DNA from: Pseudoduganella umbonata
GTDB taxonomy: Bacteria; Pseudomonadota; Gammaproteobacteria; Burkholderiales; Burkholderiaceae_D
Direction: 5' to 3'
Length of the DNA stretch: 64,000 nt
Assembly: GCF_014192225.1 (NCBI RefSeq)
Contig: NZ_JACHXS010000001.1
Location: 62,001-126,000, forward strand
Made by a program: the position numbers and the translations under genes. This document shows positions 1 to 8,579 of this stretch, piece by piece (the first letter of the stretch is position 1; each line of letters opens with the position of its first letter). Below the pieces are notes generated by a model. That model saw only the letters and a program-made list of their open reading frames with translations. It had not been told where the DNA came from and did no database searches.

Positions 1-1806
1 CTGCACCGCCGCCAGTGGCTCAAGGGGTCCGCCGCGCTGGGCACCGTGGCGTTGATGGGCCTTCCCGCAGCAGCGCGTGCCCAGGCCGCCGACCCGTGGG
101 CGCGCGCGAAACAGATTGCCGACGTGTTCGCAAAACCGCTGCCGTTCCCGAAACGGGACTTCGTCATCACCGCGCATGGGGGCAAGCCATGCAAGGTGCA
201 CCAGGTGGCCGGCTATCCGACCATCCGTGCCAGGGGGCAGGTGACGACGCCGGTGCCGGGCTCGCACGACAGCCATCCGGCGCTGCGCGCCGCGATCGCC
301 GCCGCGCACAAGGCCGGCGGCGGGCGCGTGCTGGTGCCGGCCGGCGACTGGTACCTGAAAGGGCCGATCGTGCTGCTGTCGAACGTGCACGTGCACCTGG
401 CGAAAGGCGCGCACGTGTACTTCAGCGCCAGTCCGGCCGATTACGCGCGCGACTATCCCGAGGCGCAGACGGTCGATTGCGGCGCCAGCGGCAGGCTGGT
501 GCTGTCGCGCTGGCAGGGCAACGACTGCTTCAATTTCGCGCCGCTGGTCTATGCGCGCGGGCAGAACAACATCGCCATCACCGGCGAGGACTGGACCAGC
601 ATCCTCGACGGCCAGGCCGGCGTGCCGTACGAAGACGGCAGCGGCCCGGGCTGGTGGAGCATGAACCAGAAAGGGGCGGAGACGGGCGCGCTGCACCAGG
701 GCGTCGACAATCCGGCCAACCCGCCGCTGGCGGCGATGGCGCCGCACCTGGACGCGGCCGCGCTGGCGCGCATCCAGGGCGACCGCCCGAACGGCCGCGC
801 CGACGAAAAATACCTGCCGGCGCTGTCCGAGGCCGGCGTGCCGGTCGACAAGCGCATTTTCGGCCTGGGCCACTACCTTCGTCCGTGCCTTGTCGAATTC
901 ATCGATTGCGAGGACGTGCTGATGCAGGGCTACCAGGCCGTCAACGCGCCGTTCTGGATCCACCACCCGGTCAAGTGCCGCAACGTGCATTTTTCAAAGG
1001 TGAAGATGGAATCGATCGGCCCGAACTCGGACGGCTTCGATCCGGAATCGTGCGACACCGTGCTGGTCGACGGCTGCTGGTTCAACACCGGCGACGACTG
1101 CATCGCCATCAAGGCGGGCAAGAATGCCGACACGGGCTATGGTCCGACGCGCAACGTGGTGATCCAGAATTCGGTGATGAACAGCGGCCACGGCGGCATC
1201 ACGCTGGGCAGCGAGATGTCGGCCGGGATCGAGCACGTGTACGCCCAGAACATCGACGTGCGCAACATCCATTACGCCACCGATCCGATCAACACCGTGG
1301 TGCGGCTGAAAACCAACATGAACCGCGGCGGCTACCTGCGCCACTTCTACATCCGCAACCTGACGCTGCCGAACGGCGTGCGCCTGAAGCCCGGCTTCTA
1401 CAAGCCGATCCCGGGTGGTCCGGTGCCGGCCGGCACGGTGCCGACCGGCGGCGGCGCCGTGATCACGTTCGACTGCGACTACACGCCGTCGTTCGACCTG
1501 GTGCGCAGCCGGCCGCCGGAAGTATCGGACGTGCACATCTCCGGCATCAGGGTGGCCAACGTGAACACGCCGGAAGGCGCGTTCGGCTGCTACCAGGCGT
1601 TCGTGGTGCTCGGGCCGGTGGCTCACAGCTACAACGGACCGGCGGACAGGCCGGTGCTGCCGGTGCGCAACGTGACGATCGCCGACTGCGACTTCGGCAA
1701 CGCGGTGCGCGCCGATGCGCCGTGGTTCATCCACAATGCCCGCGACGTCACGTTGCGCAACGTGACGATCGGCGGCAAACGCTATAACGAAAAGCTGTCC
1801 GGCTGA
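1..1806 (+). CDS. GH28 polygalacturonase-like enzyme, Tat-exported (5' end outside window)
   Basis: The reading frame is open from base 1 and begins inside a signal peptide (HRRQWLKGSAALG, then PAAARAQA), which fits a twin-arginine leader, so the start codon lies just upstream of the window. About 601 residues are visible. The right-handed beta-helix GH28 signatures are present in order: NSDGFD, GDDCIAIK, GHGGITLGSE and VRLK, which supply the catalytic Asp residues, the His and the Arg/Lys of the family. It should hydrolyse galacturonan or a modified pectin chain in the periplasm or outside the cell. A pectate lyase follows 23 bp downstream, so the two probably form a pectin operon. Substrate detail (endo or exo) cannot be read from sequence. 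Confidence 0.9.
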   Translation: MHRRQWLKGSAALGTVALMGLPAAARAQAADPWARAKQIADVFAKPLPFPKRDFVITAHGGKPCKVHQVAGYPTIRARGQVTTPVPGSHDSHPALRAAIAAAHKAGGGRVLVPAGDWYLKGPIVLLSNVHVHLAKGAHVYFSASPADYARDYPEAQTVDCGASGRLVLSRWQGNDCFNFAPLVYARGQNNIAITGEDWTSILDGQAGVPYEDGSGPGWWSMNQKGAETGALHQGVDNPANPPLAAMAPHLDAAALARIQGDRPNGRADEKYLPALSEAGVPVDKRIFGLGHYLRPCLVEFIDCEDVLMQGYQAVNAPFWIHHPVKCRNVHFSKVKMESIGPNSDGFDPESCDTVLVDGCWFNTGDDCIAIKAGKNADTGYGPTRNVVIQNSVMNSGHGGITLGSEMSAGIEHVYAQNIDVRNIHYATDPINTVVRLKTNMNRGGYLRHFYIRNLTLPNGVRLKPGFYKPIPGGPVPAGTVPTGGGAVITFDCDYTPSFDLVRSRPPEVSDVHISGIRVANVNTPEGAFGCYQAFVVLGPVAHSYNGPADRPVLPVRNVTIADCDFGNAVRADAPWFIHNARDVTLRNVTIGGKRYNEKLSG

Positions 1807-1829
1807 CGGCGGCACCGACTGGAGGAAAC

Positions 1830-3155
1830 ATGCAAGTCAAGAAGATGGGAATCGCGGTGGCGCTGGGGTTGGGATTGGGATTGGGCCTGGGCCTTGGGCT
1901 GCCCGCGGCGCAGGCCACCGTGATCGGCACGATGACGCGCGCGCAGCCGGTGACGGAAGCGCGCATCGACACGCTGGCCGCAACCGAGCGCGCCACGTGG
2001 CGCGATTACCTGGCCCGTTCGCGCGCGCTGATGGAGCGCGACAAGGCCGCGCTGGCGGCGGAGCGCAAGAGCGGCGCAGCGCCGGCGGAAGAGCAGGCCC
2101 GGCTGCATGGCGATTCGGGCATGCCGCTGAAGCAGCCGCCGGCGTGGTATGCGTCGCCCGAAGCAAGGCACGTGGCCGACAACATCGTCAGTTTCCAGAC
2201 GCCGGCCGGCGGCTGGGGCAAGAACGTCAACCGCACCGGGCACCTGCGCCGGAAGGGCGAGCATTACGCGCCGATCGACGACGACCCGTCCGGCGGCGTG
2301 ATCCTGGCCGCGAAAGGCTGGAACTACGTGGGCACGATCGACAACGATGCCACCACCACCGAGCTGGCGTTCCTGGCGCGCGTAGTAACGGCAGTACCGG
2401 GTGCCGCCGGGGATGCCGGCAATCCCTACCGCAAGGCCTTCGACCGCGGCGTGAACTACCTGCTCGATGCGCAGTATCCGAACGGCGGCTTCCCGCAGGT
2501 GTATCCGCTGCAGGGCGGCTACCACGATGCGGTCACGTACAACGACAATGCATTTGCCCAGGTTGCCGACCTGCTGGCCGCGGTGGCCGCGCGGCAGGGC
2601 GACTACGCGTTCGTGGCGCCGGAACTGGCCGCCAGGGCCCGCGCCGCGCATGAGCGGGCGATCAGGGTGCTGGTCGCCAGCCAGATCCGCGTGAACGGCC
2701 AGCTCACCGGCTGGTGCCAGCAGCACGATGCGCTGACGCTGGCGCCGGTGGGCGCGCGCAACTTCGAGCCGGTGGCGCTGTCGAGCTCCGAGACGTCGCG
2801 TTTGCTGACACTGCTGATGCGCCTGCCGCAGCCATCGCCGGACATCGTGGCGGCCATCGATGCCGGCGCCGCCTGGCTGAAGCGGGTGGCCGTGTACGAC
2901 GTGGCCTGGACCGCCAAGGGCGAGAACGGCCGCTTCCTGGAAGCCCGGCCGGGTGCCGGGCCGATGTGGGCGCGCATGTACGACATCGGCACGATGAAGC
3001 CGATCTTCGGCGACCGCGACGGCACGATCCACACGGACGTCAACGAACTGAGCAAGGAACGGCGCGACGGCTACGGCTGGTACGGCACGGGCCCCGCGTC
3101 GGCGCTTGCCGCCTACGCGAAGTGGGCGGAGAAGCGCACCGCGGCGTCAAGGTAG
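1830..3155 (+). CDS. pelA: Secreted pectate lyase, PL10 (Pec_lyase) family
   Basis: The protein has 441 aa. It matches the PL10 pectate lyase family that cleaves polygalacturonate by beta-elimination with calcium. Visible family blocks are TPAGGWGKNVNRTG, TIDNDATTTE, YPNGGFPQVYPL and, near the C terminus, GDRDGTIHTDVNELSKER with GYGWYGTGP. The start is ATG 1830 with GGAGG upstream. The signal peptide is odd: its hydrophobic core is a run of Gly-Leu pairs (about residues 10-23) encoded by a short DNA repeat, ending in AAQA. It lies 23 bp after the GH28 gene and is probably cotranscribed with it. Confidence 0.92.
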   Translation: MQVKKMGIAVALGLGLGLGLGLGLPAAQATVIGTMTRAQPVTEARIDTLAATERATWRDYLARSRALMERDKAALAAERKSGAAPAEEQARLHGDSGMPLKQPPAWYASPEARHVADNIVSFQTPAGGWGKNVNRTGHLRRKGEHYAPIDDDPSGGVILAAKGWNYVGTIDNDATTTELAFLARVVTAVPGAAGDAGNPYRKAFDRGVNYLLDAQYPNGGFPQVYPLQGGYHDAVTYNDNAFAQVADLLAAVAARQGDYAFVAPELAARARAAHERAIRVLVASQIRVNGQLTGWCQQHDALTLAPVGARNFEPVALSSSETSRLLTLLMRLPQPSPDIVAAIDAGAAWLKRVAVYDVAWTAKGENGRFLEARPGAGPMWARMYDIGTMKPIFGDRDGTIHTDVNELSKERRDGYGWYGTGPASALAAYAKWAEKRTAASR

Positions 3156-3190
3156 CACTCGCCGGCTAACCGGCAACCAACACCGGTGAC

Positions 3191-3309
3191 AAAAAACCGG
3201 TGACAGACACCAGTTATTTTGAAACGAATGTTTCTTCAAAACCGGTGACAGACACCAGTTATTTTGAAACGAATGTTTCTTCAAAACCCGTGTCTGTCAC
3301 CGGTTTTTT
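3191..3309. repeat. 45-bp tandem repeat plus inverted copy; terminator-like hairpin (dispersed element copy 1)
   Basis: Two direct copies of a 45-bp unit containing CCGGTGACAGACACCAG and TTTTGAAACGAATGTTTC begin near 3197 and 3242. An inverted partial copy lies at 3286-3309. The outer arms 3191-3210 and 3290-3309 are exact reverse complements over 20 bp and the right arm ends in six T, so the whole can fold into a long terminator-like hairpin after the pectate lyase gene. Related elements occur at 25402, 39459 and 49549. Confidence 0.8.
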
Positions 3310-3353
3310 GCATTGGTGCCGAGCCATGGACGCTATTGTTGCGCTTTTATACG

Positions 3354-3373
3354 ATACGTATACAATACGTATA
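3354..3373 (+). promoter_or_regulatory. Paired ATACGTAT palindromes upstream of the map leader ORF
   Basis: The 8-bp palindrome ATACGTAT occurs at 3354-3361 and 3366-3373, 12 bp apart, ending at the ATG of the small leader ORF. A possible -10 (TATACA, 3359-3364) lies inside the pair with TTGTTG 17 bp upstream. The spacing and symmetry suggest a repressor operator over the promoter; no protein is identified. Confidence 0.45.
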
Positions 3374-3459
3374 TGAAGCGTATAGAGAGCGTGGGTATGG
3401 AACAGATGAAGCTGGATCGCATGGGGCAGGTGGTGGTGACGGGGAGCGGCAGGCCATGA
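3373..3459 (+). CDS. 28-aa leader ORF overlapping the map start
   Basis: This short ORF starts at ATG 3373 and ends at TGA 3457-3459, overlapping the methionine aminopeptidase ATG (3456) as ATGA. The product starts MKRIESVGMEQMKL and has no family I recognise. The overlap implies translational coupling. It could be a leader peptide or the leftover of a lost regulator gene, since an operator-like pair of palindromes lies directly upstream. Its coding status is inferred only from start, stop and overlap. Confidence 0.45.
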   Translation: MKRIESVGMEQMKLDRMGQVVVTGSGRP

Positions 3460-4244
3460 CGAAGCAACCGCACGAGGTGGCGCTGCTGGCCGAATCGGGC
3501 CGCCTGCTGGCGTCCGTGTTCGGTTTGCTGGACCGGACACCGCTGGCCGGCAAGTCGACGCTGGAAATCGATGCGATGGTCGAGCGCTTCATCGTCGACG
3601 AGCTGAAGGCGCGGCCGGCCAGCAAGGGCCAGTACGGCTTCCAGTTCGTCCTCAATTCCTCCGTGAACCAGGTGGTCTGCCATGGCGTGCCGTCGCCGTC
3701 GGACATCTTGGCGGACGGCGATATCGTCAACCTCGACATCACGCTGGAAAAAAATGGCTACATCGCCGATTCCAGCAAGACTTACCTCGTCGGCAACGTC
3801 GATGCGGCGGCCAGGCGGCTGGTGCAGACCACGTACGAAGCGATGTGGAAGGGTATCCGCGCGGTACGTCCCGGTGCCCGGCTCGGCGATATCGGCTGGG
3901 CGATCGAGCGCCATGCGAAACGCAACGGCTGCTCGGTGGTGCGCGAGTATTGTGGCCATGGCATCGGCCGCGAGATGCACGAGGCGCCGCAGGTGCGGCA
4001 CTTCGGCGAGCGGGGCACGGGCCTGGAACTGCGCGAGGGCATGGTGTTCACCATCGAGCCGATGCTCAACCGCGGCGGGCGCAGCGTGAAAACGGAAGCG
4101 GATGGCTGGACGGTCGTGACGCGTGACGGCTCGCTTTCCGCGCAGTTCGAGCACACCGTGGCCGTAACGGCCACCGGCGTGGCCGTGCTGACCTTGCGGC
4201 CCGACGAACGCGGCATGATCGACAGCCCCGCCGCGCCAGCCTGA
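3456..4244 (+). CDS. map: Type I methionine aminopeptidase
   Basis: The protein has 262 aa, usual for the family. It removes the N-terminal Met from nascent proteins in the cytoplasm. All five metal ligands and the substrate His are visible: CHGVPS, NLDITLEKNGYIADSSKTY (both Asp), CGHGIGREMHEAP (His), MVFTIEPML (Glu) and FEHTVAVT (Glu). I chose ATG 3456 because it overlaps the leader ORF stop and begins the family domain; the frame is open further upstream through the repeat element but without a plausible start. It is not beside rpsB or the 30S genes, so it may be a second map copy in the genome. Confidence 0.9.
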   Translation: MTKQPHEVALLAESGRLLASVFGLLDRTPLAGKSTLEIDAMVERFIVDELKARPASKGQYGFQFVLNSSVNQVVCHGVPSPSDILADGDIVNLDITLEKNGYIADSSKTYLVGNVDAAARRLVQTTYEAMWKGIRAVRPGARLGDIGWAIERHAKRNGCSVVREYCGHGIGREMHEAPQVRHFGERGTGLELREGMVFTIEPMLNRGGRSVKTEADGWTVVTRDGSLSAQFEHTVAVTATGVAVLTLRPDERGMIDSPAAPA

Positions 4245-4248
4245 GCAG

Positions 4249-4269
4249 CCGCGGCATCCCGTGCCGCGG
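4249..4269 (+). terminator. Hairpin after map
   Basis: CCGCGGCA and TGCCGCGG form perfect 8-bp arms around a 5-nt loop just after the map stop, between convergent genes. There is no T tract, so it is a weak terminator candidate or an RNA 3'-end stabiliser. Confidence 0.4.
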
Positions 4270-4296
4270 TGACCGCCGCTTCGCAGGCCAGTTTCC

Positions 4297-4320
4297 TACG
4301 GCAGCTTGTTACGGCAGCTT
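4297..4320 (-). repeat. 13-bp tandem duplication carrying the stop codon of the downstream gene
   Basis: Read on the minus strand, the last codons AAG CTG CCG TAA of the six-hairpin glycosidase are followed after two bases by AAGCTGCCGTAG. The period is 13 bp, so the second stop falls in another frame. This is one of many stop-codon duplications in the window. Confidence 0.75.
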
Positions 4321-6459
4321 CCTGAACCCCTCGGCCTTGACGACCCATTTGCCGTTGTCCGGGAAGCCCGGGGCGGGGCGGTCGGGGCCGTTGTCCCAGC
4401 CGCCGGCCATCATGCCGACGGCAGCCAGCAGCGCGCCGTTGCCGGGCAGGTAGACGGGCAGGCCCGTGTTCGGGTTATGGCCGGCGGCCGTGTAGGCGTT
4501 GTTCGGGCCATCCGTCTTCAGCAGCACGTCGACCGCCAGTTCGGGCGCTTCGAGGCGGGCGGCGGTCATGGCCACCATCGGGTAATCCCAGCCCCAGATC
4601 TTGGTGGCCCAGTCCCAGCTGGCCAGCGTGGCGTCCAGCGTGCGGCGCATGACGGCGCGGTCGACGCCGTCGCCGGGCAGCTGGCCGAACGCCATCAGGA
4701 ACGATGGATGGTCGTGGCGGCTGGCGATGTTGTCCCAGGTGTCCGGCGTGCTTTCGATGGCCACGTACTTGCCGTCCTTCTGCGGCAGGTCGGAGAGGTG
4801 GGTGCGGCGGTGTTCCCAGTCCGCGTCGCGCGGCAGGCCGAGGCGTTCGCGCCATTGCTGGGCGATTTCCAGGCCGCGCGCCCAGTAGCTCAGTTCATAC
4901 GTGGGGTTCATGCTGGTGGCCTGGTCGTAGATCTCCTGGGCGATCCACATCGGCGGTCCCAGCACGTAGCGCTGGCGCGCCGCTTCCCAGTGCAGCATCG
5001 ATGCCATGCCGGCCGCCGTCTCCATCACCAGCTCGCGGTAGCGTTCCAGCGTGGCCGGCGTCGGGTCCGCCCGGTACAGCATTTCGGCCAGGTGGATCGG
5101 ATGCGGCTGGTTCCACATGATCATCGGGTTGCCGCCGGGGCTTTCGCGGCCTTCCGGGCCCGTCATCTTCATCCAGCGCGCACCCTTCAGCCCCCGTTCG
5201 GCAGCGACGGCGCGGGCCGAGGGCAGCGTGCGCTGGAACCAGGTGAGCGTGCGCGCGGTGTATTCCGGGCGGCCCCACAGAGCGAAGTGCGCCGTGTGCC
5301 ACCACACCATTTCCGTGTGGTGCTTGCCGTACCAGGTGGACGTCGTCAGGCCGCTTTCCTGCGCGGGCAGCGTGTCGCCCAGCTGGATGCCGGCCAGGTA
5401 CTGCGACAGCACCACGCGCCGTTCCAGTTCCTTGGCGCGCGGGTCCGTGCTGCCGGCGAAGTCGATCGCCGCACCGCTCTGCCAGTAGTTTTTCCAGTGT
5501 GCCGCGCTGGCGTCGAACACGTCGGCGCTGCGCGGGGCGGGGGCCCGGCCCTGCTGCGCGAACGACACCGTGATGTCCAGCGTATCGCCGCGCGCCGGGG
5601 CGATCACGAAGGCGTGCGGGTCGGGCCGGGTGATCGTCAGCGGCGCCGCGCTGGCCACCGTCATCGCATAGCGCGATGAATTGTGCAATCCGTCGCGCAG
5701 GTGCTCGACGGCCAGCAGCGCGGGCTTTTGTTCGAGCACATTGGTGCGGTGCGCCGCCGGCTGCGTCCAGTCCAGCGGCGGGTTGTGCTTGACCTTCAGG
5801 TCGTAGCCCAGCGGCAGCGCGATGCGCACCGCCAGCGCGCCGCGCGCCAGCAGGGGAGAGCGGATGCGCAGTGCCACGGTATCGGTGTTCGGATCGGCGG
5901 CGCTGGTCACCGACACCGGCTGGCCTTGCAGCGTGACGCGGCTGGACAGTTCGCCTTTCCACAAATCGAGGCGCTGGTCGACCGCGCCGACGTCGGCGGG
6001 CACCAGCGGCCGGGCGCCGGCGCCGGCCAGCACGAAGCCGATGCGCGGCAACGGCTGCGTGTGCGGATTCTCGCGCAGCCACTGGCCGGCCGGCGAGTTC
6101 TGGTTGGTGGGATAGCCGAGCGTGCGGCCGTGCGCGGTGTACGGGCGGTTGGCGTCGGCCAGCTTGTAGTTGTTGGGATTGGGGTTCGTATGCCAGCTCC
6201 AGCGCGCCTGCGTCTCGGTGGCGGTGCCGTGCCGCCAGTAATGGTCGGCGAAGGTCTGCAGGCCCGTCACGTCGGCCGTGAAGGCGAAGCGGCCGTTGCC
6301 GACCGACAGCGGGGACCATGCATCGACCTGCGTCAGCTGCGGGTTATGGCGGGAAACCACCGCCTGGCGATCGATCGGCGCGGCATGGGCCGCGCCGGCC
6401 AGCACGGCGGCGATTACAAAGTAAAAGGCATGGCGATGCGCGGTGCGTGGATGCGGCAT
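4309..6459 (-). CDS. Secreted six-hairpin glycosidase-like protein
   Basis: The protein is 716 aa from ATG 6459, chosen because it opens a clear signal peptide (AFYFVIAAVLAGAAHA); the frame is open further upstream without a signal. The body looks like an (alpha/alpha)6 glycosidase of the GH65/GH95-like superfamily: PLSVGNGRFAFTADVTGLQT near the N terminus, WYGKHHTEMVWWHTAHFALWGR in the middle, and NPTYELSYW and WGWDYPMVAMTAARL further on. Family assignment and substrate are uncertain. It is convergent with the map gene and near pectin-degrading genes, which suggests a plant polysaccharide side-chain substrate; this is inference. Confidence 0.65.
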   Translation of the reverse strand: MPHPRTAHRHAFYFVIAAVLAGAAHAAPIDRQAVVSRHNPQLTQVDAWSPLSVGNGRFAFTADVTGLQTFADHYWRHGTATETQARWSWHTNPNPNNYKLADANRPYTAHGRTLGYPTNQNSPAGQWLRENPHTQPLPRIGFVLAGAGARPLVPADVGAVDQRLDLWKGELSSRVTLQGQPVSVTSAADPNTDTVALRIRSPLLARGALAVRIALPLGYDLKVKHNPPLDWTQPAAHRTNVLEQKPALLAVEHLRDGLHNSSRYAMTVASAAPLTITRPDPHAFVIAPARGDTLDITVSFAQQGRAPAPRSADVFDASAAHWKNYWQSGAAIDFAGSTDPRAKELERRVVLSQYLAGIQLGDTLPAQESGLTTSTWYGKHHTEMVWWHTAHFALWGRPEYTARTLTWFQRTLPSARAVAAERGLKGARWMKMTGPEGRESPGGNPMIMWNQPHPIHLAEMLYRADPTPATLERYRELVMETAAGMASMLHWEAARQRYVLGPPMWIAQEIYDQATSMNPTYELSYWARGLEIAQQWRERLGLPRDADWEHRRTHLSDLPQKDGKYVAIESTPDTWDNIASRHDHPSFLMAFGQLPGDGVDRAVMRRTLDATLASWDWATKIWGWDYPMVAMTAARLEAPELAVDVLLKTDGPNNAYTAAGHNPNTGLPVYLPGNGALLAAVGMMAGGWDNGPDRPAPGFPDNGKWVVKAEGFRKLP

Positions 6460-6587
6460 GGGTGTCCCCGTTATTGGTATCGGGCCATGGTAAGTCGCAA
6501 CCGCGAAGGCTGCCATCGCCGCCGGCCATTCGCTCAACAGGATGAGCGGTCGTGCCCGGCGGCGTTCCTTCGGCGTACACTGGCGCC

Positions 6588-7028
6588 ATGAAAAAATACC
6601 TGTCCATTCTTGCCTGTGCGCTGCCATTGCATGCGCTGGCCGCCGCCTGCCTGCCCACCGATGCGCTGGTCGAGCGCGACCGCCAGTACGAGGCGGCGCT
6701 CGGCACCGGCAACGCGGCGTTCCTGCGCGAGGCGCTGGCCGACGACTATGTGTGGGTGCACACGCTGGGTTCGGAGATCGAAACCAAGCCGGTGCTGCTG
6801 GCCAGGATGGCGAAGCCCTCGCGGTTCAAGTCGCGCACGACGAGCGACGTGCAGGCGCGCACGCTGGGCGAGACGACCGTGCTGCACGGCATATCGACCG
6901 TCGAGCAGTGGAATGCGGATGGCCAGACGTTCAAGACCAACCGCTACCAGTTCATGCGCACCTGGGTAAACGTGGACGGGCAGTGCAGGCTGCTGGCGGT
7001 ACAGACGATGAACCTGTCATCGAAATAG
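6588..7028 (+). CDS. Exported NTF2-like / DUF4440 protein
   Basis: The product has 146 aa with a short signal peptide (MKKYLSILACALPLHALAA). The rest is a single NTF2-like fold of the SnoaL/DUF4440 type, with the typical YEAALGTGNAAFLREALADDYVWVHTLG opening split by the family's W-H-T turn and a closing strand of the GQCRLLAVQTMNL kind. Such proteins bind small ligands or act as simple enzymes, so no reaction can be given. The start is ATG 6588; it is followed 9 bp later by the GFA gene. Confidence 0.7.
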   Translation: MKKYLSILACALPLHALAAACLPTDALVERDRQYEAALGTGNAAFLREALADDYVWVHTLGSEIETKPVLLARMAKPSRFKSRTTSDVQARTLGETTVLHGISTVEQWNADGQTFKTNRYQFMRTWVNVDGQCRLLAVQTMNLSSK

Positions 7029-7037
7029 GAGGAGGCG

Positions 7038-7403
7038 ATGCTGAGAGGAAGCTGCCTGTGCGGCGGCGTGGCCTACCGGGCCGACGGTCCGGTCCACCAC
7101 GCCAGCCACTGTTATTGCACGATGTGCCAGAAGCAGCATGGCGCCGGAGCCGGGTCGTACGCGAACGTGCCCGCGGCCGGCTATGCGGTCGAGCGGGGAC
7201 AGGAACTGGTGGTGGAATATGCGTCGTCCGAAGATGGCCGGCGCGGCTTTTGCCGTGTCTGCGGTTCGACGCTGACCTGGCGCAGCACGGCGTCGCCGGA
7301 TACGATCGCGGTCACGCTGGGCACGCTGGAACCGCCATACGACGGCCCCGTCGAGCGTGAGTTGTATACGGAGACAAAACCGGCCTGGCTGCCGGTTCGG
7401 TAG
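7038..7403 (+). CDS. GFA / CENP-V family zinc protein
   Basis: The protein has 121 aa and carries the GFA zinc-binding cysteine pattern: CLCGGVAY, CYCTMCQKQHG and FCRVCGSTLTW. The family was named for S-hydroxymethylglutathione formation from formaldehyde, but that activity is doubtful for most members. RBS AGGAGGAGG precedes ATG 7038. Its last codons and stop are repeated downstream (see the repeat at 7377). Confidence 0.85.
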   Translation: MLRGSCLCGGVAYRADGPVHHASHCYCTMCQKQHGAGAGSYANVPAAGYAVERGQELVVEYASSEDGRRGFCRVCGSTLTWRSTASPDTIAVTLGTLEPPYDGPVERELYTETKPAWLPVR

Positions 7404-7463
7404 GAAACCAAACCGCCATGGCTGCCGGTCCGGTAGAGACTAACCCGGCATGGCTGCCGGTGA
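7377..7463 (+). repeat. Three degenerate ~33-bp copies spanning the GFA gene end
   Basis: The core TGGCTGCCGGT occurs at 7386, 7419 and 7451 (periods 33 and 32). The first copy codes for the GFA C terminus with stop TAG 7401-7403; the second repeats CGGTAG (7431-7436) and the third has TGA. The 3' end of the gene, stop included, has been copied in tandem. Confidence 0.75.
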
Positions 7464-7481
7464 CAGGCGGGGCTTCGTCGG

Positions 7482-7730
7482 TCAGCGGTAGAACGCTTCG
7501 ACCTTGCCCTTCAGCTTGATCAGCATCGGCTGGCCCTTGCGGTCCAGCGACTTGCCGGCCGGGACCTTGATCCAGCCTTCGCTGATGCAGTATTCGGACA
7601 CGTCGAAACGTTCCTTGTCGTTGAAGCGGATGCCGATGTCGTGTTCGAACACGGCAGGCACGTGGAAGGAGCTGCGCGGGTCCGTGGACAGGTGGTCCGG
7701 CAGTTCTGGGCGTTGAGTGGTATCGTTCAT
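7482..7730 (-). CDS. DUF3297 family protein
   Basis: The product is 82 aa, beginning MNDTTQRPELPDHLS and containing SFHVPAVFEHDIGIRFND and GWIKVPAGKSLDRKGQP. This pattern is that of the small DUF3297 family, common in proteobacteria and of unknown role. ATG 7730 is preferred over the in-frame TTG at 7739. It is divergent from yjbQ with only about 60 bp between them. Confidence 0.7.
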   Translation of the reverse strand: MNDTTQRPELPDHLSTDPRSSFHVPAVFEHDIGIRFNDKERFDVSEYCISEGWIKVPAGKSLDRKGQPMLIKLKGKVEAFYR

Positions 7731-7793
7731 GGGCGCCAATTATCCTTCAGATGGCGGCGCACGACAACACCATACCGCTGGAGAACCGCCACC

Positions 7794-8207
7794 GTGGCAC
7801 ATCAGTCCGTCCTTCACTTTTCCACCACCGGTCGCGGCACGCGCGACATCACCGATGCCGTCGCGGCGGCCGTGCGCGAGTCCGGTGTCACGTGCGGCGT
7901 GGCGCACGTCTTCGTCCAGCACACCAGCTGTTCGCTGACGATCACGGAAAACGCCGATCCGGACGTGCGGCGCGACCTGGAAACGGTCGTGGCGCGGCTG
8001 GCGCCGGACGGCGACCCGGCCTACCGGCACGATACGGAGGGGCCGGACGACATGGCGGCCCACGCCCGCACCATGCTGACCGACACGGCGCTGACGGTGC
8101 CGGTGGGCGGCGGCCGCCTGCTGCTGGGAACTTGGCAGGGCATCTACCTGTGGGAACACCGCACGGCGCCGCACCGGCGCAGCGTGGTCGTCACGGTGCT
8201 GGGCTGA
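7794..8207 (+). CDS. yjbQ: YjbQ / UPF0047 family protein
   Basis: The protein has 137 aa from GTG 7794. It shows the family blocks FVQHTSCSLTITENADP, YRHDTEGPDDMAAH and LLLGTWQGIYLWEHR. YjbQ proteins are small trimeric enzymes for which a promiscuous thiamine-phosphate synthase activity is known; the true role is unsettled. GTG is chosen because the family domain begins there and the ATG upstream would add residues unlike the family. Confidence 0.85.
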   Translation: MAHQSVLHFSTTGRGTRDITDAVAAAVRESGVTCGVAHVFVQHTSCSLTITENADPDVRRDLETVVARLAPDGDPAYRHDTEGPDDMAAHARTMLTDTALTVPVGGGRLLLGTWQGIYLWEHRTAPHRRSVVVTVLG

Positions 8208-8288
8208 CTTCTCGCGCCTCTCCCGAATGGGGCGCTGCCATGGCGCCCGCGCGGCAGTAAGCTGGTGCATCGTTGAACGGAGAATGCG

Positions 8289-8555
8289 ATGAGCAAGCAG
8301 TGCGAACATTTCAGCCAGATCCATACCCACCAGCCGCGCACCGACGGCTGCGAGGAATGCCTCAGGATGGGCGACACGTGGGTGCACCTGCGCACCTGCC
8401 TGGTCTGCGGCCACGTGGGCTGCTGCGACCAGTCGAAGAACCGGCACGCGACGAAGCATTTCCATGAGACGCGGCACGCGATGATGCGCTCGCAGCAGCC
8501 GGGCGAGACGTGGGGCTGGTGCTACGTCGACAAGCGGATGTTCGACCCGATCTGA
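8289..8555 (+). CDS. Stand-alone UBP-type zinc finger protein
   Basis: The product is 88 aa and almost entirely one ZnF-UBP domain: CEHF, CEECLRMGDTWVHLRTCLVCGHVGCCD and HATKHFHETRHAMM supply the Cys and His ligands. In eukaryotes this domain binds the ubiquitin C terminus; the bacterial single-domain proteins are of unknown function. It is convergent with the DUF5710 gene. Confidence 0.85.
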   Translation: MSKQCEHFSQIHTHQPRTDGCEECLRMGDTWVHLRTCLVCGHVGCCDQSKNRHATKHFHETRHAMMRSQQPGETWGWCYVDKRMFDPI

Positions 8556-8579
8556 GGTCCGGGCGTCAGGCTGTCAGGC
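8556..8579 (-). repeat. 8-bp tandem repeat carrying the stop codon of the DUF5710 gene
   Basis: On the minus strand the end of the gene reads GCCTGACA, GCCTGACG, CCCGGACC: three 8-bp units, the first holding the true stop TGA and the second a further TGA in a different frame. It fits the stop-codon duplication pattern of this window. Confidence 0.6.
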
